Source of the DNA: Agapetus fuscipes | Lineage: Eukaryota; Arthropoda; Insecta; Trichoptera; Glossosomatidae | Direction: 5' to 3' | NCBI GenBank assembly: GCA_951799405.1 | Contig: OX637343.1 | Coordinates: forward strand, 12,564,524-12,628,523 | Length of the DNA: 64,000 nt | Part shown: positions 22,849 to 34,000 of the stretch, piece by piece | Layout: every line of letters starts with the position of its first letter | How positions within the stretch are numbered: position 1 is the stretch's first letter | The notes under the pieces: generated by a model | Database searches by the model: none | Told to the model about the DNA's origin: nothing | Seen by the model: only the letters and a program-made list of their open reading frames with translations | Position numbers and translations under genes: made by a program

Positions 22849-23041
22849 ATTGCCAAAAGTGGCATGCCTAAGATTGGCAAAATCTGAAAAGATTGGGTGT
22901 GAGTTAAGTTAACAGCACCTAGATAAAGCTTGTCGGGAGTCTGGTGCACTCTATTTTTCTCTATGCTGCTTGGTCGCTGGGATGGTCAAGGGAATATGGC
23001 GTTGGCGCTCGAATTTGCGTTATTGACACTAACGCTGGTTC

Positions 23042-23300
23042 AAACCCCGTTTGCGTCATATCCTATCAACAATAACTTCAACTCTGGGCTGGAAGTCTCA
23101 TCACCACAGCATTTCTTATCTACTGAATATCGTTAATATTTGCATGGAGACCTGTCAATCGAAGATGGAACAGCTGATTAGTCTTATACAGATACAAATA
23201 TTATCGATATTCGGTAGGTAAGAATTGCCGTGGTGACGAGACTTCCAGCCCAGGGTCGAAGTTATTGTTGATAGGACATGACGCAGGCGGGGTTTGCAAC
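23042..23300. mobile_element. MITE, family R5, long inverted repeats
   Basis: Arms of about 110 bp. Outer end AACCCCGTTTGCGTCATATC and its inverse, then GGGCTGGAAGTCTCATCACC and CGATATTCGGTAGGTAAGAA. The inner core (GAACAGCTGATTAG) is shared with 25364, 46140 and 55455, which have other outer ends. Confidence 0.7.
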
Positions 23301-23622
23301 TGCAACTAAGCTACACATATAGTGTAACTTCTTGCCGCGTTATCCCCGAAGGGGTCGCATGTGGCGAGTTGAAACTATTTATTTTTACAGGTAAGGGGGC
23401 CGGCCTTACGCCAACCACTTCAGTGAAGTGGGGGGTTTCCCAGCTCCCGAGGGGCTGGTACTCATTTCTTGTGAAGGCTGAGTAAACCTTGCCGGTATTT
23501 TATTTTGGGGTTTGAAATAAACACCGAAACGGGAAATCATTTCTGACACCCTCGGTGGGATTCGAACCCGAGCTTTCGGCGTGGAATGCAAGCACTCTAC
23601 CACCTGAGCTATCGACCGGACT
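23297..23622 (-). mobile_element. tRNA-derived SINE, family A
   Basis: A minus copy with intact head (inverted GGATTCGAACCCGAG and GAGCTATCGACCGGAC). Confidence 0.8.
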
Positions 23623-23664
23623 GGGGTTGCTAGACAAAATAGGTTGATGAATTGGATTCTTCTT

Positions 23665-23795
23665 CTCAAATCTTTAAAAAAAATAAAAACATGGACCATA
23701 AAAGCAGCAGAAAGGAGAACAAATGACGCATTTGAAATGTGGTGCTGGAAGCGCATGCTCCGAGTCCCATGGAACCATTCGTTGGGAGGTATGCT
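23665..23795 (+). mobile_element. LINE fragment
   Basis: The plus strand reads TWTIKAAERRTNDAFEMWCW and KRMLRVPWN, the conserved post-RT region of a lepidopteran RTE/Jockey-like LINE. Both sides are lost. Confidence 0.65.
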
Positions 23796-24224
23796 TGGAT
23801 GGCTTTATCTGGCACAACGTATTCTTCAGTTCTTTACTTAGTTATTATTACTCAGTAGTCGACGAATAACAAAAAAAATGTCGAGCAATGTTGAATATTG
23901 AATAATACCTATCGAGTAATCTCGACAACCCTATCTTAACGTTTACCCAAAATATATGTAACTAAAACGCTCTCTACAAAAATGCTTTAATTTCCATACA
24001 TTGTTTGGTAAACGCGATGGCTTAGTTTGGAGAACTGTTTGATACTCGGCGCGAAGTACATTAATAACATTCTATTTACACTCTGCTTGGTACTAACTGA
24101 CTCATGCAGAGATCCTAAAAGTTGGTGTAAGGAATGAGAGAAAATAAAACGTGCGAAAAGAAAAGACAGAGTGGAATACAGCGATGGGGAGGATGTGAAT
24201 GATGGGAATCGACAGAGTGAGTTT

Positions 24225-24345
24225 GCGCTTACAATAATACTGTGTGTGTACTTACAAAATAAACCAAACCCCACACGAACAATAAACATTCCAATTCCTG
24301 CTGCCTTACCCTGGACCGGTGTGGCATTGGCAAAAGTGAAACAAG
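24225..24345 (-). mobile_element. Degenerate R1 fragment
   Basis: Inverted middle of R1 (ACACGAACA, GTGGCATTGGCAAAAGTGAA) with many substitutions. Confidence 0.45.
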
Positions 24346-24887
24346 TCGGCATGATATAGTAACTGTAGCACGACGAGCCACCACAAGGTGGGGCAGGGTA
24401 CAATTAGTGACTATTTAATAAAAACTATGATGTCCACAGAGAATTATCAGAAAAAAAACGACATTGTATGACACAAAAGATGAAGCATTTCTGATATGAG
24501 ATGAGTGAAAATTAAGGTCACCAATTAAGCTCACACCTACATATGTACCTACCTAGCTCAGTTACCATTCTAGCAACACATCGTTGTACAGTATTGCCAT
24601 GCCTCAGGTTACGGACACAATCGTAAACCGAGACATAGGTAGGAGAAGCATCACCATCCTACGAACAAAAAAATCATTTTCAGATAAGAATAGGTATTAG
24701 GTACGACCCGGTATTTTAACGTTAGCTTATGTGACTTTAACCGGTAAAAAAACTACCCACACAATTGATATAAGTGCGTGCTTTTTATTCGGAACATAGT
24801 CGCTACGGTAACGTTAAATACTTATACCGGGCCTGAAAGATGGCTGTAAGTACGGTGGAAATAAAGAACTTTGGAAGGTCATGAAAA

Positions 24888-24962
24888 GGTCCATCCAGCC
24901 TTACAGCAACTGCGAGTCTTGCTTGAGAATCAACGCTTTGTAGCGACGACCAAGCTCGTAAA
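24888..24962 (+). mobile_element. SINE-B fragment
   Basis: Only the CCATCCAGCCTTACAGCAAC to CGACCAAGCTCGTAAA part of SINE-B, abutting a SINE-A head. Confidence 0.6.
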
Positions 24963-24967
24963 AAGTC

Positions 24968-25285
24968 TGGTCGATAGCTCAGTTGGTAGAATGCTTGCAT
25001 TCCATGCCCCCCATTCTATTCCATTCCATTCCTTGCATTCCATGCAAAGGTTCGATCCCCACCGAGGGTGTCAGAAATGATTTCTTATTGCGGTGTATAT
25101 TTCAAACTCAAAAATAAATACCGGCGGCAAGGTTTACTCAGCCTTGACAAGAAATGAGTACCAGCCCCCTCGGGAGCTGGGAAACCCCCACATCAACTGA
25201 AGTGGTTGGCGAAGGGCCGGCCCCTTTACCTGTAAAAGAAATAGGTTCCACTCGCCACATGCGGCAAGATGAAGAAGTTACACTA
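24968..25285 (+). mobile_element. tRNA-derived SINE, family A, joined to an exon fragment
   Basis: An intact A box (TAGCTCAGTTGG) and B box (GGTTCGATCCC), with a short CCATTC expansion between them. The usual tail stops after GAAGTTACACTA and is replaced by intron and exon sequence of a Rho-type gene. Confidence 0.8.
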
Positions 25286-25352
25286 GGATGAACTTTATTT
25301 TTCAGGTTCGACAACTATTCCTGTAAGATCACCGTGGACGGAGAAGTTCTAA
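25277..25352 (+). pseudogene. Duplicated intron/exon-2 fragment of the RhoL-like gene at 42-45 kb
   Basis: After the SINE, 29 bp of intron end (to TTTTTCAG) is followed by 42 bp encoding [14 protein letters not shown], almost identical to the start of exon 2 of the minus-strand gene (44523 downward). Similarity ends soon after 25347 and a MITE begins at about 25364. In the 44.5-kb gene a SINE-A is cut at the same base (GTTACACT) before the same intron segment, so the two junctions share descent. No other Rho exon is nearby, so this is not a third gene. Confidence 0.8.
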
Positions 25353-25363
25353 ACACCATCTGT

Positions 25364-25585
25364 GCTCTTCTTAGACATTTTGGTCGTCCGTTGAGCTCAC
25401 GCTTTGACAAACTAATGATGTCTGGACTGTCAATCCAAGATGGCCGCAAGTGAACAGCTGATTAGTACAAATATTACCGATATTCGGAAAATATATGAAT
25501 AACCGTGGTGATGAAACTTCCAGCCCAGGCATCATTAGTTTGTCAAAGCGTGGGCTCAACGGACGACCAAAATGTCTACGAATAG
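25364..25585. mobile_element. MITE, family R5, alternative outer arms
   Basis: Arms CTTAGACATTTTGGTCGTCC and TTTGACAAACTAATGATG are inverted at the right end (TTAGTTTGTCAAAGCGTG, GGACGACCAAAATGTCT). The core (GAACAGCTGATTAG, ATATTACCGATATTCGG) is as at 23042. Confidence 0.7.
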
Positions 25586-25914
25586 CACCGTTAATGTGTA
25601 GCTTAGTTGCGTTTAAATGCCAAACGTTTGGTCCGTACTACGAATAGTAGGTACGTATCACAGATCTGACTGTAAGCTTTACTAACCCATCCGAATGTTG
25701 AGGCGCTGAATGAAACAATTACCACATTTGCAGCATTTATTAGTTCGGACTGGCTAATTGCCACTAAAATACTAATTCCATGTGTAGCAGCGGAACAAGT
25801 AATAATAATATACAGAACACAAGTGTACAAGTTTACGTTTAATCTGAGCCAGAGCGTCTTACTTTCCATACAATTTTTGGTAAATTAATCAATTTCACAA
25901 AATCCCATCTTTCG
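25586..25914. other. Intergenic; short SINE-A tail
   Basis: 25592-25614 is a SINE-A tail fragment (GTGTAGCTTAGTTGCGTTT). The rest is unrecognised. Confidence 0.4.
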
Positions 25915-26010
25915 TCCAGCAGATGGAGCATCAGAGCCGTTTAGTGTGCCAAAAAGAGTGCGCCCTAGGGTGACCCGTTCATACAAACTAGAGCCGGTTA
26001 TAATCAGTTT
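25915..26010 (+). repeat. Dispersed repeat shared with 8755-8865
   Basis: AGATGGAGCATCAGAGCC and GTGCCAAAAAGAGTGCGC followed by TCAGTTTCCAGGCAAC. Confidence 0.5.
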
Positions 26011-26094
26011 CCAGGCAACCATCATATTAATGTATATTGTTAACGAATGACGTTAATATTTATTCTCATATATCAAAATATTATTTGTGTTCCA

Positions 26095-26342
26095 TTCCTT
26101 GACTTATAGGTTGGAATGCGGCTGACCACCCATGCTGTAAAAATGGTTCACTTTGCCAATGTCACCCCTGTTTCAGGGAAGGTCGGCAAAAGTTGAAGGG
26201 GTTGTGTTTATTTGAGATTGGGTTTTTATGTTGTAAGTACACATGCGGCATGTGTAAACGCGAATTTATATACGTGTCTGCTCGTGGGAATGCACTTAAT
26301 ATGAATCTTTAATGTTGTTTATCTTTGCAACTTAGATTATAG
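26095..26342 (+). mobile_element. R1 interspersed repeat
   Basis: A full-length plus copy from TTCCTTGACTTATAGGTTGG to AACTTAGATTATAGATT. Confidence 0.8.
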
Positions 26343-26604
26343 ATTTTGTAGCGTTAACCACTAGACTAGAGACAGGTCTAACCCAAAACGCTAGGGTTAA
26401 GTTTAAACGTTATGTTTTATACTATACCTACTCGTATAGAGAGACCGTGTACAAATATGGATGATGTTGCTTGTATGTACTTCATAAACTTTTTATCAAA
26501 ATGGTGATTCTGCGAATCCGTTATACACAATGCAACTGATAATGATTATCTAATCAAAAATGTCAAAATAAACCCGGTCGTTTTTTTTGTGTCCATTTGT
26601 TTAT

Positions 26605-26836
26605 GTATTCTATTTGGACCAAACTCCTATCGGACAAAAATTAAAATTAAGTATGATTTTTCCCTTTCAAATAAAAAAAAAAAATGGTTGCATATAAGTA
26701 CGTAAATCAGCTGATATACATCATTTTTCCTGTTCAAATTCCATCATATTATTACACACTTCCGAGAAATATTTAACCGAGGTCAAATTTTATGTGTCAA
26801 TCAAATATTGATTGGAGGTTTGTGCGATAGGCCCTG
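26605..26836. mobile_element. Degenerate MITE, family R6
   Basis: An eroded copy of the GGGCCTGTTGCACCAAACT element at 45128 and 61911: GACCAAACTCCTATC, AAATTCCATCATATTATTAC, GATTGGAGGTTTGTGC, GGCCCTGTGA. Confidence 0.6.
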
Positions 26837-26852
26837 TGAAATTGTATATCAT

Positions 26853-27400
26853 AGTCTCATGGATTGCTTTGTTGGTAGAATGCTTGCGTTCCATGTCAGG
26901 GGACTAAGGATTGAACCTTCTCGAGGACGTTAGAATAATGATTTCTCTGTGTTTACTTCAAACTCAAAATAAAAAAATACCGGCAAAGCTTACTAAAGAA
27001 AATGTCGTCATATCGTCACTTCAGTGCTTGTTTATCTTATATTAATCAGAGGTGATTTTACATGAGCAAGGTTTGTATCTGTACTAGACCAATGTGCCTT
27101 ATGAAAACTGGAAATCGATTTGAAAAATATTTAAAACAGCTCCCACATTATCGTGTTTTACGTTTTTTTCTTAGCTCAGATTGTGTGGAATGTGATCATT
27201 CAGACAATTTCATTGAAAGGTCATCTTTGAATCAAATGGTGGATAAGCCAAACAAGCACTGGGGGGACAATAATTATTAAGGTCGACCTCCTTACTTGTG
27301 AAAATAAGTGTGTTCCACACGCCAAATCGACTCCTTCGGGGAGAACGCGGCTTGGAGTTGCAATTTAAGTGCAGCCTAGTTGCGCTGCGTATCGGAAGAA
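26853..27400 (+). mobile_element. SINE-A interrupted by about 270 bp
   Basis: Head and body at 26853-27000, tail part at 27280-27400 (CTCCTTCGGGGAGAACGCGG, CTAGTTGCGCTGCG). The intervening 27001-27279 is foreign; part of it (GAGCAAGGTTTGTATCTGTA, TTATGAAAACTGGAAAT) recurs at 42950-43030. Confidence 0.55.
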
Positions 27401-27537
27401 CTGACTTTCAGTGCGTTGGTTCTTTATGTGGAATTTGCTCAAATTCTGTGGACAAAAATATGACATCTCTCAGCCGGGCTACCAGTAGGTACCCGTAGTA
27501 CGAGTTTTTTTCACAATCCTCGAAGTATTAGGTACAG

Positions 27538-27772
27538 TACCCTTAGTACGAGTTGCAAAACTTGAGAAAAGTAAAGTTTACGGAAAATATTAAAGAGTGA
27601 TATCTCCCAAAATCTGCCGTTTTTGTTTCTTACACTGTATGCTCTTTGCAAAAGAGTTACAGTGATGAAGAAAATCAAGTTCAAACAAACAAAAATGGCA
27701 GCTTTTAGGGGAAATCACTCTTTAATAATTGCCGTAAACTTTACATTATTCAAGTTTTGCAACTCGTACTAA
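27538..27772. mobile_element. MITE, family R4
   Basis: Best-preserved copy: ends CCCTTAGTACGAGTTGCAAA and inverted TTTGCAACTCGTACTAAGGG, with AAGAGTGATATCTCC and GGGGAAATCACTCTT inner arms. Confidence 0.8.
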
Positions 27773-27779
27773 GGGTACA

Positions 27780-28655
27780 GGTACAGGGAAGCGAACTATA
27801 ATTTGTTTCACACGTCACAGTTGCGACTAGGTTTCCTTAGCAAACGGTGACGCGACATCACATTTTTTTGTTACCCACTATTTAATTTGTGTGGACTCCA
27901 TGCTTTGTTGAAATAAATTGAAAGGAGGAAAAGTAATAATGGTAAAATTGTATTGTTTATCAAATCTTGATAAGAATTTATTAAGAATTGGATTGTTTGA
28001 ATAATTTATTAAAAACCCACGTAGATTTAACATTACGTACATGTATATTTGTACGACATACTTTTACGTGATTAAGTACATACTTATACTTATATGTACA
28101 TACGACATACTTTTACGTGATTAAGTAGGTAGGTACATACTTATTATGTGCATAAGAATAAATAAATAAATACTTACGATTTTTCACGTTCATTTGTGAA
28201 TAAACAAATAAAAAATTGAACAATAGTGTCAATGAAATACCCGTGAATTTGGAAATACATAGGTGACATGTAGGTAGGTAAATAATGGTTTATTTAAACT
28301 TTTTTTTTAAATATCTGCAGAGTTGTTTTTTTTTTTAATATTAGTGATACGAGGAGGACCACTGTTAATGCGGTAAAATAAATACCTTTGTTTCACGGTA
28401 ACCTCGGCAGGAGTTGCAAGTATTATGTTCATTTTTTGGTTCAGGTTTTTCGTGTAAACACGAAATTACACGAAGTAGGTAGGTAGGTACTTAGGCAATA
28501 TTTTTAAAGTATTTTTTCACAACAGCAACATTATTTTTGAGAATAAAATTAGAATTACTTTTAGCACATTGATTAATTTTGAAATAAGAACATATTGTAG
28601 GTAGGTACCATCCCAACAAACAAAAAATCAACGAGGCCGCACATGAATTGGCATA
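27780..28655. other. Intergenic with short local duplications
   Basis: ACGACATACTTTTACGTGAT occurs twice (28051 and 28103) and GTAGGTAGGTA clusters are frequent. A degenerate R1 fragment may lie at 28355-28460. No gene. Confidence 0.4.
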
Positions 28656-28659
28656 GACA

Positions 28660-28790
28660 ATATTGTGTTGTCACCAGGCCGGGTTGCTAGAGAAAAGGCA
28701 TGTAAACATTTGTTATTGGTTGCTAAAGACGGCAGTCCCATACAAGACTGACGTTTGATCGTCGACAAAAAAATTCCAAATTTAAAAATA
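28660..28790 (+). repeat. Dispersed repeat, uninterrupted copy
   Basis: TGTTGTCACCAGGCCGGGTT through CAGTCCCATACAAGACTGAC; the empty-site form of 15913-16385. Confidence 0.6.
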
Positions 28791-29067
28791 AGTCCGTTTC
28801 ATGAACTAACATCCATATTTTATACCTATCCAGGGAAAATATCAATACTTTAAAGGTAAAACCTAAAATGGGTAAAACTGAAGAAGTGACATATTAAGCT
28901 AGCATGGGTTTCTCAGATAAATGCACATTTTTTTCTATTTTCTACGAGAGAAAACACTAAAGAAGTTAAGAAGTTATTATTAAGTCATGAGCACTTAGTT
29001 ATTATTAGTTCACTTTCTATGAGAGGTTACACCCAATAAAATGTTTTATCCGCGATTTCTCAAAACA

Positions 29068-29297
29068 GTGCTCCTTGACTGATAGGCTGGTATGAGGCTG
29101 ACGCTGCGCTGTAAAAATTGCTTCACTTTTCCCAATGCCACCCCGGTTTCAGGAAAAGGCGGCAGGAGTTGTAAGGTTATGTTCATGTGAGGTTTTGTTT
29201 ATTACATGCAGAATGTGTAGGCGCGAACCAACATGTTCGTGTCTGTGGGCATGCATAAGCGGATAGGCCTTAAATGTTAACACATCTTTGCAGCTTA
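29068..29297 (+). mobile_element. R1 interspersed repeat, diverged
   Basis: CTCCTTGACTGATAGGCTGG to CTTTGCAGCTTAGATTATAG. Flanking inverted phrases (TTTAAAGGTAAAAC at 28850, GTTTTACCTTTAAGG at 29322) suggest it sits inside a larger MITE. Confidence 0.65.
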
Positions 29298-29299
29298 GA

Positions 29300-30050
29300 T
29301 TATAGTGAATGAGCACCTATTCAGTTTTACCTTTAAGGTGGCGATAATGTGTTAGAAACATATTTCATAGTTTTATTACCTTATTTTATTGAATCCAGAA
29401 AATTTCGCTTGATGGCGTCACAAAAAAAACACAGAACAAAAAAATAAATTTTAGAAACCTACATTTAACCACATTTATTAATTACAAAATATGAATATCA
29501 AAACGGTTATAATATTTATGTTTAAAAAATTCAAAGGCTAAAAATCATTGTTACATAGGTATTTATAGATCAACAAGATGGAACACATAAATTCTTTTTT
29601 TGAATTTGAAATCACGTCACTCTTTTGCAGTTGAACTGTCAAAATATTTTTACAAGATGAATTTTAACACAGCCTGTACACGCATTTATTGATTTATTGT
29701 ATGCTTTTGTGATTGACTATTATAATTATTGTGTATATTTAATGTGTTTTTACAGGATTGCAGTGCCGCGAGGCGTGTCTTGGCTGACTGATTGTAGATT
29801 TTGTGCGTCCGCCGAGTTTCTTATCTTATCGCTTTATTGACTCATATCCTCGGTACTACTGGGAGAGAGCAACTGCCCGCAAAACCAAAAGGACGTTAAC
29901 AGATATTGGAAAATAAATTAACAATCAAATAGAGAGCATTCATATTAAGTATTTAATTTAAAACATTGTATGAACAAAGTTATGACTTTGGATGAAATGG
30001 AAGAACAGGGCGAGGAACGAAGGAAAAACTGGTCGATCTGCAATGCTAGC
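29300..30050. other. Intergenic, nothing recognised
   Basis: AT-rich with no gene. 29750-29910 is relatively GC-rich without coding sense. Confidence 0.35.
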
Positions 30051-30066
30051 AGCATTGATCTAAATC

Positions 30067-30328
30067 AGAGGTTCCCAAACTTTTATTTCTCATAGAACAC
30101 TTCCAAAATTTTGGGGGTTCCGGTAGACCCGCTACAAATTGTTGCTGCTTTTTGTCTAAAATATCGTCGACGGGGGAGGGGGGGGGGGTAGACCCGCAAT
30201 TTGATAGATGGGTGGCCACGGGTTTGTATAATTTTTCGTAAACCCCCATTTTTATGCCACGTCAATGTAGACCCCCATCGAGTATCCCGTAGACCCCCAT
30301 GGGATATCGACCACTTTGAGAATCACTG
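30067..30328. mobile_element. hAT-type MITE, 262 bp, 8-bp target duplication
   Basis: Ends CAGAGGTTCCCAAACTTTT and inverted CAGTGATTCTCAAAGTGG match typical hAT termini. Flanks ATCTAAAT (30059-30066) and ATCTGAAT (30329-30336) are an 8-bp duplication with one mismatch. Confidence 0.75.
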
Positions 30329-30336
30329 ATCTGAAT

Positions 30337-30620
30337 AAATATATCGCTCATTTGCTGCAACAATGTTTTATCTAAAAAAAATGCAGCTTTTCATAAAATG
30401 TAATTTAAAGTTTCAATTGGTTGTAACTGCTCAGTTTTCAAATATTTTAGTACCATCTTCTGTGAATTTACTCTTCTTTAGGTAGGTATCAAGAATGGCG
30501 TTGGAGCAGATAATAGATCGCAGATCGTTGTGCAGAGGCTTTGAACATTACTAGTTTAAAAAAAAACTTTAACGAAATAAAACATTGTTGCAGCAAATGA
30601 GCGATATTTTATGTAGATCG
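30337..30620. repeat. Inverted repeat, possible MITE
   Basis: ATATCGCTCATTTGCTGCAA...AATGTTTTAT at 30343 recurs inverted at about 30575-30615. About 200 bp lie between the arms, without coding sense. Confidence 0.5.
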
Positions 30621-31034
30621 ATGCCTGGGAGTTAAAGACATTTAAATTTTAAATGTTAATTTGATATATTGTTGGTATTTTAGAGACTTTTCATTTAGGT
30701 AGGTTGGTTTTATATTATAGGTAAGTATTTACTTGGTTTTGTAATTTATGCTCCATGGCTTATTGTTTGGAGTTGCAGGGTGTATGTTCATTTGAGATTT
30801 GGGTTTTTATGTTGCAGGTTCAAGCGAGCGAGAACTTGTACGTGTCTGCTTGTGAGATTCAATATATAACTAGCAGACTGACCGTGCTGCGCACGGTTGT
30901 CTGCTAGGCCCTTCGGGCAGTGTAAGTCTGGCTTCGCAATAATTTTTCCTCACACCTCCTTCATAGTAATTAAATGCTTGAAGAAGTAATTTGAAAAAAA
31001 AATTGCGGTAAAAGGGTTATTTAGTTCTATCATG

Positions 31035-34000
31035 TTCTGAGTATCTTGTATGAAGCATGAGGTATGAGGCTGACCTCCCATACCTAAGAAAATGTTCACT
31101 GAACGAATGTTTCTCTGTTCCTGAAAAGGTCGGCAAAATTGCAGGGCTTATGGTCAAGAGAGGCTGAAATTTTTATTTGTAATTACACATGCAGCGTTTG
31201 TAAGGGCAAACTCACTCATGTCTGCTTGGGGGCATGCATTCAATATGAATTATAAAATGTATGTATGCAACTTAGATTTATATTCTAAAATTAAAAACAT
31301 CAAGTGCCACAATTATATGTTAGCGTGAAAGAACATTTGCCAGCTTGTGGGTGTGCATTGTATTTGAATCATCAAAACTCTTTTTGCAACTTAAGATTAT
31401 AAATTAAGATAACCGTTGTTTAAGGATTTTTCAAACCCAAATTCCTTGACCTAAGGGTTAGTATGAGGCTTACCACCCATATCGCATAAATGGGTTCACT
31501 TAACTAATGTTCCCCCTGTTTCTGAATAGGTCGGCAAAAGTTGCATGGCTTATGGTTATGAGAGGCTGAAATTTTTATTTGTAATTACACATGCAGCATT
31601 TGTAAGCGCAAAGTCACTCATGTCTGCTTGGGGGCATGCATTGAATATGAATTATAAAATGTATGTATGCAACTTAGATTTATATTCTAAAATTAAAAAC
31701 ATCAAGTGCCACAATTAAATGTTAGCGTGAAATGACATTTGCCAGTTTGTGGGCGTGCATTCAATTTGAATCATCAAATAACTTTTTTTGCAACTTTAGA
31801 TTATAAATTAAATTTAACATTGTTGAAGGATTTTTTAAACTCAAATCCTTGACGGATAGGTAAGTATGAGCTTGAATACCCATATCGCAAAAAATGGTTC
31901 ACTTGACAAATGTTTCCCCTGTTTTTGAAAAGGTTGGCAAAAGTTGCAGGGCTTATGTTCATTAGAGGCCTTAATTTTAATTTGTAAGTTAACATGCAGC
32001 ATTTATAAGCGCGAACCCACTCATGTCTCCAGGGGGGCATGCATTGAATATGAATTATAAAAGTTATTGTATCTGTGCAACTTAGATTATATATTCTAAT
32101 ATTTAAAAAAAATCAATTGCCACAACGATATGTTAGCGTGAAATGACATTTGCCAGTTTGTGGGCGTGCATTCAATTTGAATCATCAAATAACTTTTTTT
32201 GCAACTTTAGATTATAAATTAAATTTAACGTTGTTGAAGGATTTTTCAAACTCAAATCCTTGACTTATAGGTAAGTATGAGCCTGAATACCCATATCGAA
32301 AAAAATGGTTCACTTGACAAATGTTCCCCCTGTTTTTGAAAAGGTTGGCCAAAGTTGCAGGGCTTATGTTCATTAGAGGCCTTATTTTTAATTTGTAAGT
32401 TCACATGCAGCATTAATAAGCGCGTACCCACTCGTGTCTCGAATATGAATTATTAAAGTTATTGTATCTGTGCAACTTAGATTATATATTCTTATATTTA
32501 AAAAAAATCATGAGCCACAACTATTTGTTAGCGTGAAATGACATTTGCCAGTTTGTGGGCGTGCATTCAATTTGAATCATCAAATAACTTTTTTTGCAAC
32601 TTTAGATTATAAATTAAGATTACCGTTGTTTAAGGATTTTTCAAACTCAAATTCCTTGACTTAAGGGTTAGTATGAGGCTTACCACCCATATCGCATAAA
32701 TGGGTTCACTTAACAAATGTGTCCCCTGTTTCTGAAAAGGTCAGCAAAAGTTGCAGGGCTTATGGTCATGAGAGGCTGAAATTTTATTTGTAAATACTGT
32801 AATGTTTCCCCCCTGGCGAAAAAGAAGGGGTCGGAGGAACGAACGAATAGTCTCGAAAAGAAGCACGAAAAGAGGGATTTTTCCTCCTAGGTCAGGAGTG
32901 GAGCGATCGAAGGCGCAGGGAGGATACCCTGGAATCACCAGGATTCAAGTGCAACAAACCTTCTTTGAAGGAATAGCACTAGGCTGCTTCGATTCTTTTC
33001 CACCCTTCAGTTTCAGCTGCTGGAAGAGCAATCTACCCCTACCGAGGTAGTAATTATCTTTGGCCAATTATTATGTGATCATCTAGCTAAGGGTAGGACT
33101 CCTCGTCGTGTGGAAGATTATGAAACAGAACGTTGTGTAAATTTTTTGTTTTACCGTTTCAAAATCTACTTTAGTGGCAAACCCAAGTACTTTTTGGGAG
33201 GTGTACCCCTCATACATTTCTACCTTTTTATAAGATTATAACGAGTATTGATTTTGCGTTTACGCGATCAAAGATGAGGTAGTATGAACTACAATTATTT
33301 TTAAGGCGACGAGATTTAAGCGCTATTAATTACGGAACGGTCTTAATGTGTGCGAGTTTAATTAATTGGAATATAAGGTAGTCGAAATTATTTTCAGATA
33401 AAAACATAAATGACATAAAAATTGCGAAATGAAAGGCAGTTAAGTTTTAGTTTGTTAGTGAAAGTAATTACATGCAAGGCGATCTCTTCTTTGTTGTAAT
33501 TCTTACCTTTGCGCGTCCACCTGTAATTAATAGGTTCATGGCTTTTACAGCATCTTTCTGTGACCACCGGTCATCTGAAAGGCACTGCAAAATGGACCTT
33601 TATTAGTTATTTCAAGGAAAGGATTCGGATACACGCGGCGTGAATCTAAGATTTCGACACCCTCGTCGATTAAGTGACTCTAATTAATCATGGCAAATGG
33701 CCCCAACGGCCTTTTGAGTACCTCCTCCAATTCCCCTTGTACCCTACCCAACTTCTCCGTATGGTAATCTTTTGCTGCAAAAAACCACGGGACAGGAAGG
33801 TTAGTCTGGATTGTGTGTGTTCAGCTACAAGTTACTGCAATAATGTTGGCTCCAAGCAAACTCCAAGTACATATGATCAGAGATCATGGAACACTAATCC
33901 AGCTGAGTGAGCCCAGATCATTTCAGGAACTCTCGTTGCGATCAGAAGGTCAGGAACATATCCGGTTGTATTTGGCCAGAGGCCGGCTGCCAATTTTCAG

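Noticed and set aside
25277..25440. Third Rho GTPase gene
   Set aside because: Only the first ~14 codons of one exon are present, preceded by a SINE and followed by a MITE. No P-loop, G4 or C-terminal exon is nearby on either strand.
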